A stretch of DNA of 64,000 nt, from the NCBI RefSeq assembly GCF_032163395.1, contig NZ_CP119968.1, forward strand, positions 1,845,501 to 1,909,500, in the 5' to 3' direction. Below the pieces are notes generated by a model. That model was not told the DNA's origin and made no database searches. It was given only the letters and a program-made list of their open reading frames with translations. Source of the DNA: Gloeocapsopsis dulcis. Its GTDB lineage: Bacteria > Cyanobacteriota > Cyanobacteriia > Cyanobacteriales > Chroococcidiopsidaceae. How positions within the stretch are numbered: the first letter of the stretch is position 1; each line of letters begins with the position of its first letter. The translations under genes and the position numbers were made by a program. This document shows, piece after piece, positions 53,101 through 62,300 of this stretch.

Positions 53101-53850
53101 ATGGATACTGATGAACTTCTCAAAAAGTATGCGGCAGGAGAGAGAAACTTTAGTAGTGCTAATTTGCGTTCTGCGGATTTGACACGAGCAACGCTCAATA
53201 CAGCTGACTTGAGTGAAGCGATTTTAAGCGAAGCAATTTTGACTCAAGCCGAATTAGGTGAAGCAAATCTCAGCAGAACAATTTTAACAAAAGCAGACCT
53301 AACAGAAGCAGTTTTGGCAGGAGCAAAGCTGACTGGCGCAATCTTAACAGAAGCGGAATTAAGTCGAGTTAATCTGTACGATGCTTTTTTATTGGGTGCG
53401 AATTTAGCGGGAGCTAATCTCACAGAAGGTAACTTAGGAGGCGCTAACCTCAGTCAAGGAAACCTTAGTGGAATTAACTTGAGCGGAGCAAACTTAGCTC
53501 AGGCAAACTTGCAAGGAGTTAACTTAACCGAAGCAAACTTGAGTAAAGTAGATTTAACCGAAGCAAATCTGAGTGGCGCAGATCTCAGTGGGGCAGTTTT
53601 GAGTGGGGCAATTTTAAGTGATGCTAACCTAAGTGATGCCATTCTCAGCCGAGCAGTTCTCACCGAAGCTGTTTTACAAGGAGCGAACTTTGGTGGAGCT
53701 GTCTTGAGCGGTGTTAACCTTAGTCAAGTAAACTTAGAAGGAGCAAACCTGAGTAACGCAGTACTAACTAGTGTCAACCTCACAGACGTAGACCTGAGTC
53801 AAACAAACTTAAGTGGCGCAACCATGCCTAATGGTAATATCCACGACTAA
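53101..53850 (+). CDS. Pentapeptide-repeat protein
   Basis: 249 residues from ATG 53101. The frame also opens at ATG 53041, but the 20 extra residues look intergenic while MDTDELLKKYAAGERNFSSANL is a usual family start. Then about 45 consecutive A(D/N)LSxx-type pentapeptides (NLSGADLSGAVLSGAILSD and similar) form one right-handed quadrilateral beta-helix. It has no signal peptide or other domain. Cytoplasmic role unknown; DNA-mimic or scaffold roles are known for some members only. Confidence 0.88.
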   Translation: MDTDELLKKYAAGERNFSSANLRSADLTRATLNTADLSEAILSEAILTQAELGEANLSRTILTKADLTEAVLAGAKLTGAILTEAELSRVNLYDAFLLGANLAGANLTEGNLGGANLSQGNLSGINLSGANLAQANLQGVNLTEANLSKVDLTEANLSGADLSGAVLSGAILSDANLSDAILSRAVLTEAVLQGANFGGAVLSGVNLSQVNLEGANLSNAVLTSVNLTDVDLSQTNLSGATMPNGNIHD

Positions 53851-53876
53851 ACTTAGAGCCTATCGGAGGTGCATCT

Positions 53877-54881
53877 GTGAAAATTGCCGTCTTTGAAATT
53901 GAAGACTGGGAGCGCGAACTTTTTGATAAGTTGAGTGGCGAACACATTATTAAATACTGTGATGAGCCACTAACGAGTGAAAATGCAAGTCGATTTACTG
54001 ATGCCAATGTTATTTGTGCGTTTATCTACTCAAGTCTCAGTAAAAATATTCTGCGGCAGTTCAATCAATTACAACTTATTGCTACGAGGTCAACAGGGTT
54101 TGACCAAATTGACATAACTTACTGTCAGCAACACGATATAAAAGTCTGCAATGTTCCTAATTACGGCGAACATACAGTTGCTGAACATGTATTTGCCCTG
54201 TTATTAGCGTTAAGCCACAGAATTGTTGATGCTGTTGACCGCACTCGTAAAGGTGATTTTTCTTTTCAGGGATTACAAGGCTTTGATTTATTAGGTAAAA
54301 CCCTCGGTGTAATTTGTACTGGAGCAATCGGGCGTTGTGTCATTGCCATTGCTAAAGGCTTACGAATGAATGTTGTTGCATACGAACAAAATCCTCGCGA
54401 AGAGTTAGCATCTCAGTTGGGATTTCGTTATGCTCAAATGTCAGAAGTTCTGGCAAGTGCAGACATTATTACACTACATGTTCCTGCAAATAAGAAGACT
54501 TATCATTTATTTTCTGATGAGCAATTTTCTCAAATGAAAGATGGTGTAGTGTTGATTAACACAACTCGTGGAAGTGTAGTGGATATCAAAGCATTATTAC
54601 AAGCTTTGGCAACCGGAAAAGTTGCTGCTGCTGGTTTGGATGTCTTACCAGAAGAATTTGTGATGCATCATGAAAAAGAATTGTTAAAGTCTTTAGTCCA
54701 TAAACAAAATAACTTAGAAGAACTTCTCGCAAATCAGATATTACTGCGCTTATCAAATGTGATCGTGACTCCTCATTGTGCCTTTAATACTTATGAGGCT
54801 AGAACGCGAATTCTGAATACGACTATTGATAACATTGAAAGTTTTTGTCAAGGTAAGCCGCAAAATGTTGTCGTTGATTAA
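53877..54881 (+). CDS. D-2-hydroxyacid dehydrogenase (D-lactate dehydrogenase-like)
   Basis: 334 residues from GTG 53877 with GGAGGTG just upstream. Substrate domain, then NAD domain with LGKTLGVICTGAIGR. The family glycine motif GxGxxG reads CxGxxG here, Cys replacing the first Gly. Catalytic residues are visible: Arg in NTTRGSVVD, Glu in DVLPEEF and His in VTPHCAFNTYEA. It resembles fermentative D-lactate dehydrogenases (THEKELL-like HHEKELLKSL insert). It would reduce pyruvate to D-lactate in the dark; other 2-ketoacids are possible. Confidence 0.87.
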   Translation: MKIAVFEIEDWERELFDKLSGEHIIKYCDEPLTSENASRFTDANVICAFIYSSLSKNILRQFNQLQLIATRSTGFDQIDITYCQQHDIKVCNVPNYGEHTVAEHVFALLLALSHRIVDAVDRTRKGDFSFQGLQGFDLLGKTLGVICTGAIGRCVIAIAKGLRMNVVAYEQNPREELASQLGFRYAQMSEVLASADIITLHVPANKKTYHLFSDEQFSQMKDGVVLINTTRGSVVDIKALLQALATGKVAAAGLDVLPEEFVMHHEKELLKSLVHKQNNLEELLANQILLRLSNVIVTPHCAFNTYEARTRILNTTIDNIESFCQGKPQNVVVD

Positions 54882-54969
54882 CACATACTAAGCAGGGAAG
54901 GTGTAGCGATCAGCAATAGCAGCAACTATTAGGAGCAATCAATCTATAATAATTGCTCCTAACTTTCAA

Positions 54970-55725
54970 TTAAGAACCAAAAGGAGTTTTGTCTTGCGGC
55001 GAACCAGGGGCTTGTGAAGGATCGTCAGAATCAGGAGTTGTTACGGCAATGCCTTTGTCTGGAGTGGTTTGCTGACGCTTCTTACGGTCAGCAGAAAGGA
55101 TATCTGCAATTGTTGCTAATGCTTGCTCCATTTTGTCTACATTAGCGCGGTACAGTTCTAAATCCTTGTTAAGTTTATCTTCTGAGATGTTCAAGGTAGC
55201 AGCAATCTTCTTAAGAGCCTCGACTCGCTGCTTTTCGTCCTTGACTATCGCAGGATCTGACAGTTCTAATAAACTAAACACTCCGATCGCAAACAAGCGG
55301 CTGTATTTAAAGTTGGGATTGTGGGCGATCGCTTGAATTTGTTGTTGGAACTCGCCTACTTCTTCTTTGTGAGTTTCCCCACGCAGCCACGCCATTAACT
55401 CAGTAGCTGATACGTTCTTCGCAAATAGACCTAAACGTTCGGCATCCTGGCGATATTGTTGTGGATCGCTTTCTACAGCTTGACACAAGGCATTAAAAAT
55501 TGATTCCTTATCTCTTTGGGGTTGATAACCTTGCATAAACCGCTCAAAAGCAGTGACTACGCCCAAAGCATAAATTGGGTTGTAGCTAAAATCGACATTC
55601 ACTGACAGCAAGTGCATTTCTACCATCAGTTCTTCAACTACTCGACGATAAATTGTGTTGATCGGACGAGTATGGGATGTGTAGAAAGCTCGCTTGGTAT
55701 CGGAAACAGTACGGACGTTATTCAC
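54970..55725 (-). CDS. thf1: Thf1/Psb29 protein (PSII biogenesis, FtsH-associated)
   Basis: 251 residues. MNNVRTVSDTKRAFYTSHTRPINTIYRRVVEELMVEMHLLSVNVDFSYNP is split across the conserved start, and FALGVVTAF-type helix, GLFAKNVSATELMAWLRG and YSRLFAIGVFSLLELSDP follow. The family is all-helical and conserved in oxygenic phototrophs. It binds the FtsH protease during photosystem II repair. The C-terminal 35 residues are low-complexity (Pro/Asp/Thr). Monocistronic. Confidence 0.94.
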   Translation of the reverse strand: MNNVRTVSDTKRAFYTSHTRPINTIYRRVVEELMVEMHLLSVNVDFSYNPIYALGVVTAFERFMQGYQPQRDKESIFNALCQAVESDPQQYRQDAERLGLFAKNVSATELMAWLRGETHKEEVGEFQQQIQAIAHNPNFKYSRLFAIGVFSLLELSDPAIVKDEKQRVEALKKIAATLNISEDKLNKDLELYRANVDKMEQALATIADILSADRKKRQQTTPDKGIAVTTPDSDDPSQAPGSPQDKTPFGS

Positions 55726-55860
55726 TGGACGATTTCAAGGGCGACGTAACCTCATTGTCGCGCTTAATAGCCACTTTGCCAAGTTGAGCTTTGATCCCTA
55801 AATAGGTAGACATGGGGAATAGGTGACGGGGTGATTGGGAAACGGGGGATCTTTCAATTA

Positions 55861-56205
55861 CTAGTTAACAACTTCTGAGCTATTCTCAAGGCTTCTAACT
55901 CCAATTTCCGATTTACAGGTTTTTGCATGGCATCTGGATAGATGTGTTGTAGGTTCGTAATCAATGCAGTTAATTGCATCCTCTGTAAGTGCTTTGCAAG
56001 GATGTACTGTACATTTAAGTCGATAATCTCCGGTAAAGTACGCGCAGCGACTACAGGGAACTTGGTGTAGTCGCTTAAGTTGAGCAATACCATCTCGCGT
56101 TGCCATCCAGATACTGCACAGCAAAACTACCAACAACGACGAAACTGAGAGCAGATATAGGGGCGTTGCAATAGGCTGAACAACTTGAAGCAAGAAATTA
56201 AACAT
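55861..56205 (-). CDS. Small membrane protein with cysteine cluster
   Basis: 114 residues. One membrane helix (about 10-36, TPLYLLSVSSLLVVLLCSIWM), then a cytoplasmic cysteine-rich block CSRCAYFTGDYRLKCTVHPCKALTEDAINCIDYEP with five cysteines in a spacing that could hold a metal or Fe-S centre. This block recurs in small hypothetical proteins of cyanobacteria as far as I recall. No function is known. The overlapping frame at 55854-56093 is a shadow. It lies upstream of, and divergent from, the CP43-like antenna cluster. Confidence 0.7.
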   Translation of the reverse strand: MFNFLLQVVQPIATPLYLLSVSSLLVVLLCSIWMATRDGIAQLKRLHQVPCSRCAYFTGDYRLKCTVHPCKALTEDAINCIDYEPTTHLSRCHAKTCKSEIGVRSLENSSEVVN

Positions 56206-56394
56206 ATGCGTTAATGCTGAGTGGTAATGAGTTTTCTAAGTCATTAATGCTGCTGAAGCCAGTTGCAGCAATTGGGATCAGATAGTGTTTTCCCCTCAAG
56301 TCGCGCTGGCAGTTGCGCTAGTCAAGAATTACAGAAATTAAACAAAAAAGATTGTCAATAACTAACGGTATAGTGTAAGCTATCTTGCAAGTTT

Positions 56395-56411
56395 TTGAAA
56401 AATATTTTCAA
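56395..56411. promoter_or_regulatory. Perfect AT-rich inverted repeat upstream of the antenna cluster
   Basis: TTGAAAA-ATA-TTTTCAA, a 7-bp perfect palindrome 24-40 bases before the GTG start. A TATAGT (56369-56374) upstream could be a -10 box, which would put the palindrome in the 5' leader as an operator-like site. A Fur role is attractive for an iron-stress cluster, but the sequence does not clearly match the GATAATGATAATCATTATC consensus. A strong Shine-Dalgarno AGGAGGT lies at 56420-56426. Confidence 0.35.
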
Positions 56412-56434
56412 CAAGACCTAGGAGGTAGGATACA

Positions 56435-57493
56435 GTGACAACTGTCGCTAAAAGTCCACTTTCAGTGGAGCAAGATCTGGCAGAGTCTCCCTGGTGGGCG
56501 GGTAACGCTCGCCTCACGAATCTATCGGGTAAGTTACTCGGTGCTCATGTTGCCCATTCGGGCTTGATTGTGTTGTGGGCAGGAGCAATGACGTTATTTG
56601 AACTGGGTCATTTTAATCCTGCAAAACCGATGTATGAGCAGGGCTTAATTCTACTACCGCATCTAGCAACCCAAGGTTGGGGAGTTAGTGCTAATGGTAC
56701 TGTGGTAGATACGTACCCGTATTTTGCGATCGCTGTTATCCACTTAATCTCGTCAGCTGTTTTAGGATTTGGTGGCATATTTCATTCACTACGTGGTCCT
56801 GAAAGGTTGGAACAAAAATTTTCCTTTTTTGGCTATGACTGGGCAGATACCAACAAAATGACCACAATTCTGGGAATTCATCTTGTTTTACTGGGAATAG
56901 GTGCATTTCTCCTAGTAGCCAAGGCAATGTACTTTGGTGGTTTGTATGACCCGAATGTAGAAAATGTTCGGATTGTAACTAACCCGACGCTTGATCCTAC
57001 AGTCATTTACGGCTATCTCTTTGGTGCAGTTGGTCGATTCTGGATTGCTGGTGTTGACAACCTTGAAGATGTTGTCGGTGGTCATATCTGGGTTGGTGGA
57101 ATGTTAATTTTTGGTGGGTTGTTTCACATTGTGACCAAGCCGTTTCGCTGGACATACCCGCTATTTGTTTGGTCAGGGGAAGCTTATCTTTCTTACAGTT
57201 TGGGTGCTTTGGCGTTGATGGGGTTTATTGCAACGCTGTTCGTCTCAGTTAATACCACTGTTTATCCTGAAGTGTTTTATGGTCCAGCGTTGGTAGTAAG
57301 GCAAAATATTGTGCCTTACTTTTCATCACCCGACCCTAATTTAGTCACCTCTCGGACGTGGCTTGCTAATGCTCATTTTTGGTTAGCGTTTTTCTTTTTG
57401 CAAGGACATATTTGGCATGCTTTGCGATCGCGTGGTTTAGATTTTCGCAAAGGTCGCATCAGTGAGGATGCTGTCATTCCTCAACCTAGTTAA
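56435..57493 (+). CDS. CP43-like chlorophyll-binding antenna protein (IsiA/Pcb family)
   Basis: 352 residues from GTG 56435 with AGGAGGT nine bases upstream. Six membrane helices with the CP43-type His ligands ([68 protein letters not shown]). The start [26 protein letters not shown] is nearer to the additional IsiA-like/Pcb proteins than to canonical IsiA (which has AHTGLIAFAAG). It lacks the large lumenal loop of PSII CP43. It should form chlorophyll a antenna around photosystem I under iron or light stress. First gene of the cluster; no canonical isiA lies in the window. Confidence 0.88.
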   Translation: MTTVAKSPLSVEQDLAESPWWAGNARLTNLSGKLLGAHVAHSGLIVLWAGAMTLFELGHFNPAKPMYEQGLILLPHLATQGWGVSANGTVVDTYPYFAIAVIHLISSAVLGFGGIFHSLRGPERLEQKFSFFGYDWADTNKMTTILGIHLVLLGIGAFLLVAKAMYFGGLYDPNVENVRIVTNPTLDPTVIYGYLFGAVGRFWIAGVDNLEDVVGGHIWVGGMLIFGGLFHIVTKPFRWTYPLFVWSGEAYLSYSLGALALMGFIATLFVSVNTTVYPEVFYGPALVVRQNIVPYFSSPDPNLVTSRTWLANAHFWLAFFFLQGHIWHALRSRGLDFRKGRISEDAVIPQPS

Positions 57494-57562
57494 TGCAAAT
57501 TATTACTGCTTTTTTTGGAAACTTATTACTCCAATAACGCAAATAATTCTCAAGGAGTTCTC

Positions 57563-59068
57563 ATGACTGCAGTGATTTCAGATAGCCCTTACAAGAATCA
57601 AATTCCTAATGTAAGCTGGTGGGCTGGTAATTTTCGTCTGACAAACTTATCAGGTAAGTTATTAGGTGCGCATATTGCTCATTCAGGTTTAATTTTGTTG
57701 TGGGCTGGAGGAATGACACTATTTGAGTTGTCACGCTTTCATCCCGATCAACCAATGTATGAGCAAGGGTTGATTTTGTTACCACATCTAGCAACATTAG
57801 GCTTTGGTGTCGGGGCTGGTGGACAAGTTGTTAGCACCTATCCCTACTTTGCGATCGCTGTTTTGCATCTGATACCGTCAGTTATTTTGGCAGCAGGGGG
57901 ACTTTATCACGCTTTGTTAGGTCCTGAAGTTTTAGAAAATAATCCTACCTTAGCTGGTTTTTTTGGCTACGACTGGAAAGATAAAGACAAAGTCACGTCT
58001 ATTTTAGGCATTCACCTCATACTTTTAGGCTTGGGTGCTTTACTACTCGTTGCCAAAGCAATGTTTTGGGGCGGGTTATTTGATCCTTGGGCAAGTGGTG
58101 GCGGCGATGTGCGCATCATTAGTCATCCCACACTGAATCCTATCCGCATTTTTGGCTACTTGTTCGGGGCTTGGGGTTCAGAAGGAATGGCAGCGGTAGA
58201 TAACTTAGAAGATGTTGTCGGCGGTCATATTTGGGTTGGTTTAATGCTAATTGGTGGTGGGATCTTCCACATCTTGACGCAACCGTTTGCTTGGGCGCGA
58301 CGCATTTTAATTTATTCAGGTGAAGCTTATCTTTCCTATAGTATTGGCGCTGTTGCCTACATGGGTTTCTTTGCTGCATACTTCGCGTGGGTCAATAACA
58401 CCGTGTATCCAGAAGTTTTTTATGGTTCGGTGCGCGCTTTAGAATCTGCGCCTGGGATAGTTTCTGTCCGTGGTTGGTTGGTGACATTCCATGTTGTTTT
58501 AGCCTTAATCTTCCTCATTGGTCACATTTGGCACGCCCTACGCGCCCGTGCCGTTGCTGCTGGATTTGATTTCAAAAAAGGCGACATGATTCAGCCACCG
58601 CAAGTCAATCCTCAAATGGCGACTTTGATCAGTACTCAAGATGTGACGTTGAACTTTCTCAAATACCTACCAATTTACCGCCCAGGAATTAACCCTTTAG
58701 CGCGAGGATTAGAGATTGGTATGGCGCATGGTTATTGGCTAGTTGGACCTTTTGCCGTATTAGGTTCTATCGGTACGTTACGCGATGCCAACGCTGGCGA
58801 TCTGGTTGGTTTACTCGCTGCTGGAGGTTTAATTCTCATCCTCACAATCGGTTTTTCAATTTATGGCACTACCAAACTAGAAAAACGCCTAGAGACTTTG
58901 CCAAAACCAGCTTTTGCAGCAACAGTTCCTAACGTTCCAGAGGCTTTACAAAATATAGATGAATGGAGTCAGTTTACAACAGGCTTTTTCATTGGTGGCA
59001 TTGGTGGCGCAATTTTTGCGTACTTACTTTTGAATAGCTGGAGTGCATTTGCGGCGATCGCAAATTAG
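57563..59068 (+). CDS. CP43-like antenna protein fused to a PsaL domain
   Basis: 501 residues from ATG 57563, which has AAGGAG five bases before it; the longer frame to 57515 lacks one. Residues 1-340 are a second CP43-like domain ([26 protein letters not shown]) paralogous to the preceding gene. From about 365 the sequence is PsaL-like: [52 protein letters not shown] and [23 protein letters not shown], three more helices. PsaL is the photosystem I trimerisation subunit. IsiA-PsaL fusions are known (Fischerella isiA4 type). The domain could anchor antenna to PSI monomers. Confidence 0.92.
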   Translation: MTAVISDSPYKNQIPNVSWWAGNFRLTNLSGKLLGAHIAHSGLILLWAGGMTLFELSRFHPDQPMYEQGLILLPHLATLGFGVGAGGQVVSTYPYFAIAVLHLIPSVILAAGGLYHALLGPEVLENNPTLAGFFGYDWKDKDKVTSILGIHLILLGLGALLLVAKAMFWGGLFDPWASGGGDVRIISHPTLNPIRIFGYLFGAWGSEGMAAVDNLEDVVGGHIWVGLMLIGGGIFHILTQPFAWARRILIYSGEAYLSYSIGAVAYMGFFAAYFAWVNNTVYPEVFYGSVRALESAPGIVSVRGWLVTFHVVLALIFLIGHIWHALRARAVAAGFDFKKGDMIQPPQVNPQMATLISTQDVTLNFLKYLPIYRPGINPLARGLEIGMAHGYWLVGPFAVLGSIGTLRDANAGDLVGLLAAGGLILILTIGFSIYGTTKLEKRLETLPKPAFAATVPNVPEALQNIDEWSQFTTGFFIGGIGGAIFAYLLLNSWSAFAAIAN

Positions 59069-59176
59069 TAAATGAAGAATGCGGGGCTTGTACAGGTAGG
59101 AGATAAATATTAAAGATTCCCTACAAAACTGCCCCTTTCTTCATAAGTAATGAACTTAAGTGATTTGGGTGAAAAA

Positions 59177-59686
59177 ATGTCAAATATTGGTTTATTCTAC
59201 GGTTCAACTACAGGCAAAACCGAAATCGTTGCCGAAATGATTCAACAAGAATTAGGCGAAGAAGTTGTAGCGCTACACAATATGGCGGATGTAGAAGGTA
59301 GCGAATTTAATGATTACGAAAATCTGATTATTGCTTGTCCTACCTGGAATATTGGTGAGTTACAAAGTGATTGGGATGGTTTTTTCCCTGAACTTGATGA
59401 CATAGATTTTAGTGGTAAAAAAGTGGCTTACTTTGGGACAGGCGATCAAGTTGGCTATGCTGATAACTTTATGGATGCTTTAGGAATTCTAGAAGAAAAA
59501 ATTTCTGAGTTAGGCGGTACAACAGTCGGCTATTGGTCAACTGACGGATACGAATTTAACGAATCGAAAGCAGTTAAGGACGGTAAGTTTGTTGGTTTAG
59601 CGCTTGATGAAGATAATCAATCTGAGATGACTGAACAGCGCGTTAAAACTTGGATATCTCAACTGAAGAAAGAATTTGGAATGTAA
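59177..59686 (+). CDS. isiB: Flavodoxin
   Basis: 169 residues from ATG 59177, the normal length of cyanobacterial IsiB; the frame opens nine codons earlier without support. FMN phosphate loop LFYGSTTGKTE, the 50s loop ACPTWNIGELQSDWDGF with the FMN-stacking Trp, and the second stacking residue region FGTGDQVGYADNF (Tyr) are present. It replaces ferredoxin as electron carrier from photosystem I when iron is short. It lies 108 bases after the PsaL-fusion gene, and together they form an iron-stress-type operon. Confidence 0.95.
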   Translation: MSNIGLFYGSTTGKTEIVAEMIQQELGEEVVALHNMADVEGSEFNDYENLIIACPTWNIGELQSDWDGFFPELDDIDFSGKKVAYFGTGDQVGYADNFMDALGILEEKISELGGTTVGYWSTDGYEFNESKAVKDGKFVGLALDEDNQSEMTEQRVKTWISQLKKEFGM

Positions 59687-59770
59687 TTAGTTACATTGTG
59701 GCATAGGCATCTTGCCTGTGCTTTTACTAAACTTCTACTCACTCCAATGAAGGTTTATTAGAGATTTTGT

Positions 59771-60502
59771 ATGTCTATAGTTCCCGATGTTTTGTGGCTA
59801 AATACTAGTCCTAGCTTGCAATGTTTCCATCGCCCACTATTGTGCTACTTGTCGCATCATTTAACAGTAGCGCAGTGGGAATACTGCCAAACTCAAGATG
59901 AACCGAGTTCGCTTGATATTGCTTTAAAATTACTACATGACTACTTACAATCGTGCGATCGCCCCGTCCACTTAATTGGTCACAGTACAAGTGGTTTACT
60001 AGGATTACTATATGCACGTCGCTATCCAGATAAAGTTAAATCACTCACTTTACTAGCTGTAGGTGCAGAGCCTGCTGTTGATTGGCAAGCTCATTATTAT
60101 AACCATCGTAAAATTATGAGTCGCCAAAAAGTGTTAACTTCGATGGCTTATAATTTATTTGGTTCACATGACAAATGCACAATTAATAGTTTTATCAAAC
60201 GTTTATATAAAGACTTATACTGTTCGCTATCACCACACTCACTGTTGCAGCAAGTGAAGTTTTCTGCAAATAGTGTCCCAGTACCATTAATGGTTTGTGG
60301 AGGTAGTGATGATATGATTGTTGAGCCAGCAGATTTACAAGGCTGGAAAGAGTATTTTAAAGCAGGCGATCGCCTATGGCTATGCCCTCAAGGAAAGCAC
60401 TTTTTTCACTACTTCCAAGTTCAACTTGTTGGCGAACAAATACTCAATTTTTGGCAATTTACTCACCAATCAGCTTTACTTCACGCTAGCTTGTTGCTTT
60501 AA
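59771..60502 (+). CDS. Alpha/beta hydrolase of the isi cluster (isiC position)
   Basis: 243 residues. Nucleophile elbow HLIGHSTSGLLGLLYAR (Ser in GHSTSG), acid probably in CGGSDDMIVEP, His in PQGKHFFHYF. An alpha/beta hydrolase follows isiB in several isiAB clusters and has been called isiC, so position supports that assignment. Substrate unknown. The 84-base gap from isiB holds one copy of a dispersed TAGGCATCTTGCCTG motif (59704-59720). Confidence 0.8.
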   Translation: MSIVPDVLWLNTSPSLQCFHRPLLCYLSHHLTVAQWEYCQTQDEPSSLDIALKLLHDYLQSCDRPVHLIGHSTSGLLGLLYARRYPDKVKSLTLLAVGAEPAVDWQAHYYNHRKIMSRQKVLTSMAYNLFGSHDKCTINSFIKRLYKDLYCSLSPHSLLQQVKFSANSVPVPLMVCGGSDDMIVEPADLQGWKEYFKAGDRLWLCPQGKHFFHYFQVQLVGEQILNFWQFTHQSALLHASLLL

Positions 60503-60532
60503 GCTTGGCGATTAAAGTCGCTTGACAAACAA

Positions 60533-60550
60533 AGTCCACCTCCGTGGACT
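60533..60550. repeat. AGTCCAC hairpin repeat, copy 2
   Basis: AGTCCAC-CTCC-GTGGACT, a perfect 7-bp stem, flanked by TTGACAAACA on the left and TAAATAAGC on the right, as in the copy at 27586-27605. It sits 31 bases after the hydrolase stop codon. Confidence 0.7.
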
Positions 60551-60650
60551 AATTAAATAAGCATTGTAGAAACTTCTGCTCCTCTGGACAAAAAGCTTTT
60601 ATTGTCTGTGTAGTTAGGTTTTAACCGCAAAACTGTTTTTATCTAATATT

Positions 60651-60692
60651 AAAAAAAAACTGGTAGAAATGTTGTACTAACACCTCTACCAG
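60651..60692 (-). terminator. Intrinsic-terminator-like hairpin on the minus strand
   Basis: Read on the minus strand: CTGGTAG, a 19-base loop, CTACCAG, then a run of nine T. No live minus-strand gene ends here, but a degraded minus-strand coding tail ends at 60769, so this may be its leftover terminator. Confidence 0.5.
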
Positions 60693-60768
60693 ACAAAGAT
60701 TTATTGGGTTGAACAAGACAATCCTTTACTACAATCTACATTGCTGTAAAGCAAGCGATCGCATAATA

Positions 60769-60849
60769 CTACATAACTTTGCTTCGTTGAAGTCCTTCGC
60801 GCACTCTTGAGCCGTATTCGGGATCGGCTTGTGTAACTGGGTGTCCCTA
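60769..60849 (-). pseudogene. Possible C-terminal remnant of a catalase gene
   Basis: The minus-strand frame reads GHPVTQADPEYGSRVREGLQ and a few more residues to a TAG. The ADPEYGxRVxEGL pattern resembles the C-terminal end of heme catalases. A stop lies directly upstream, so nothing longer survives. It is followed on the same strand by a terminator-like hairpin. The match is short and made from memory; chance similarity is possible. Confidence 0.3.
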
Positions 60850-60938
60850 TCGGTGGTCTTGTAGCGATCGCTACGCATATTTCTTTTGATTGAGCTAATA
60901 TAAATGTTCGTAAAGAAATTAGCTAAAAGTCACTCTAT

Positions 60939-62300
60939 ATGGTTAACGCTGTCGAAGAGCAATTTCCGCATCGTGTAGTGATTATCGGTGGTGGATTTGG
61001 TGGTTTATATGCAGCAAAATCCCTCGGCAGCGTTCCCGTAGAGATAACATTAATTGATAAGCGTAACTTTCATTTATTTCAACCCCTACTCTATCAAGTC
61101 GCGACAGGAACGCTATCACCAGCCGATATCTCTTCCCCTTTGCGTGCTGTCCTCAGCCGCAACAAAAATACTAAAGTGCTGATGGGAGAAGTCGTTGATA
61201 TTGACCCAGAACAGCGCAAAGTGACACTGCAAAATCAAGAGCTATACTACGATAGTTTAATTGTCGCCACAGGTGTTAAACATTCGTATTTTGGTAGAGA
61301 TGAGTGGTCAGAATTTGCCCCTGGCTTGAAAACCGTTGAAGATGCATTAGAAATGCGGCGGCGGATTTTTGTTGCATTTGAAGCTGCTGAGAAAGAAACC
61401 GATCCGGAAAAACGCCGTGCTTGGTTAACGTTTGTGATTGTAGGTGGTGGACCTACTGGCGTAGAATTAGCAGGAGCGATCGCAGAACTTGCCTACAGTA
61501 CATTAAAAAAAGATTTTCGCAACATTGATACTGCTGAAGCCAAAATTTTATTACTTGAAGGGATGGATCGATTGCTGCCGCCTTATGCAGCAGAATTATC
61601 AGCAAAAGCTGCAAAATCTCTCCAGAAATTGGGTGTAACGGTGCAAACAAAAACACTAGTCACCAATATTGCCGATGACATTGTGACAATGAAGCAAGGC
61701 GACGAAGTCACACAAATCGCTGCTAAAACAATTCTTTGGGCTGCGGGTGTCAAAGCTTCTGCTATGGGAGAAGTTCTAGCTAAGCGTACTGGTGCACAAC
61801 TCGACCGTGCAGGACGAGTTATTGTTGAACCAGACCTCAGCCTACCAGGTCATTCCAATATCTTTGTTGTTGGTGACTTAGCAAATTTTTCCCACCAAAA
61901 CGGTAAACCCTTACCTGGTGTTGCACCCGTCGCTATGCAAGAAGGACAATATGTCGCAGCACTCCTTAAACAGCGGCTGCAAGCGAAGACATTATCACCC
62001 TTTAATTACTTTGATCGCGGCAGCTTAGCAGTTATTGGACGCAATGCAGCGGTTGTAGACTTTGGTTTTGTTAAGTTCTCTGGTTTCTTAGCGTGGCTTA
62101 CCTGGGTATTTGTTCACATTTATTTCTTAATTGAATTTGATAACAAACTTGTGGTTCTCCTACAATGGGGTTGGAACTACTGGACGCGCAAACGCGGTGC
62201 AAGATTAATCACAGGCGAAGAATCTTTATTGACAGTAGGAGTTGATAGTCAAGGAGATTTCTACACACCAACTAATACTAAATCAGCTATTGAAGTCTGA
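60939..62300 (+). CDS. Type II NADH dehydrogenase (NDH-2)
   Basis: 453 residues. FAD Rossmann motif VVIIGGGFGGLYAAKSL at the N-terminus, NFHLFQPLLYQVATGTLSP, the NAD(P)H-binding FVIVGGGPTGVELAGAIAEL near residue 165, and FVVGDLANF with VAPVAMQEGQYVA for the flavin. The C-terminal 60 residues have a hydrophobic stretch (FSGFLAWLTWVFVHIYFLIEF) for membrane attachment. It oxidises NAD(P)H to reduce plastoquinone without proton pumping. Cyanobacteria have several paralogs (ndbA/B/C), and I cannot say which this is. Monocistronic. Confidence 0.9.
   Translation: MVNAVEEQFPHRVVIIGGGFGGLYAAKSLGSVPVEITLIDKRNFHLFQPLLYQVATGTLSPADISSPLRAVLSRNKNTKVLMGEVVDIDPEQRKVTLQNQELYYDSLIVATGVKHSYFGRDEWSEFAPGLKTVEDALEMRRRIFVAFEAAEKETDPEKRRAWLTFVIVGGGPTGVELAGAIAELAYSTLKKDFRNIDTAEAKILLLEGMDRLLPPYAAELSAKAAKSLQKLGVTVQTKTLVTNIADDIVTMKQGDEVTQIAAKTILWAAGVKASAMGEVLAKRTGAQLDRAGRVIVEPDLSLPGHSNIFVVGDLANFSHQNGKPLPGVAPVAMQEGQYVAALLKQRLQAKTLSPFNYFDRGSLAVIGRNAAVVDFGFVKFSGFLAWLTWVFVHIYFLIEFDNKLVVLLQWGWNYWTRKRGARLITGEESLLTVGVDSQGDFYTPTNTKSAIEV

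Noticed and set aside
56340-56434. A textbook Fur box before the antenna cluster
   Set aside because: I looked for GATAATGATAATCATTATC-like sequence because the genes suggest iron control. Only partial AT-rich matches were found, so only the palindrome itself is reported.
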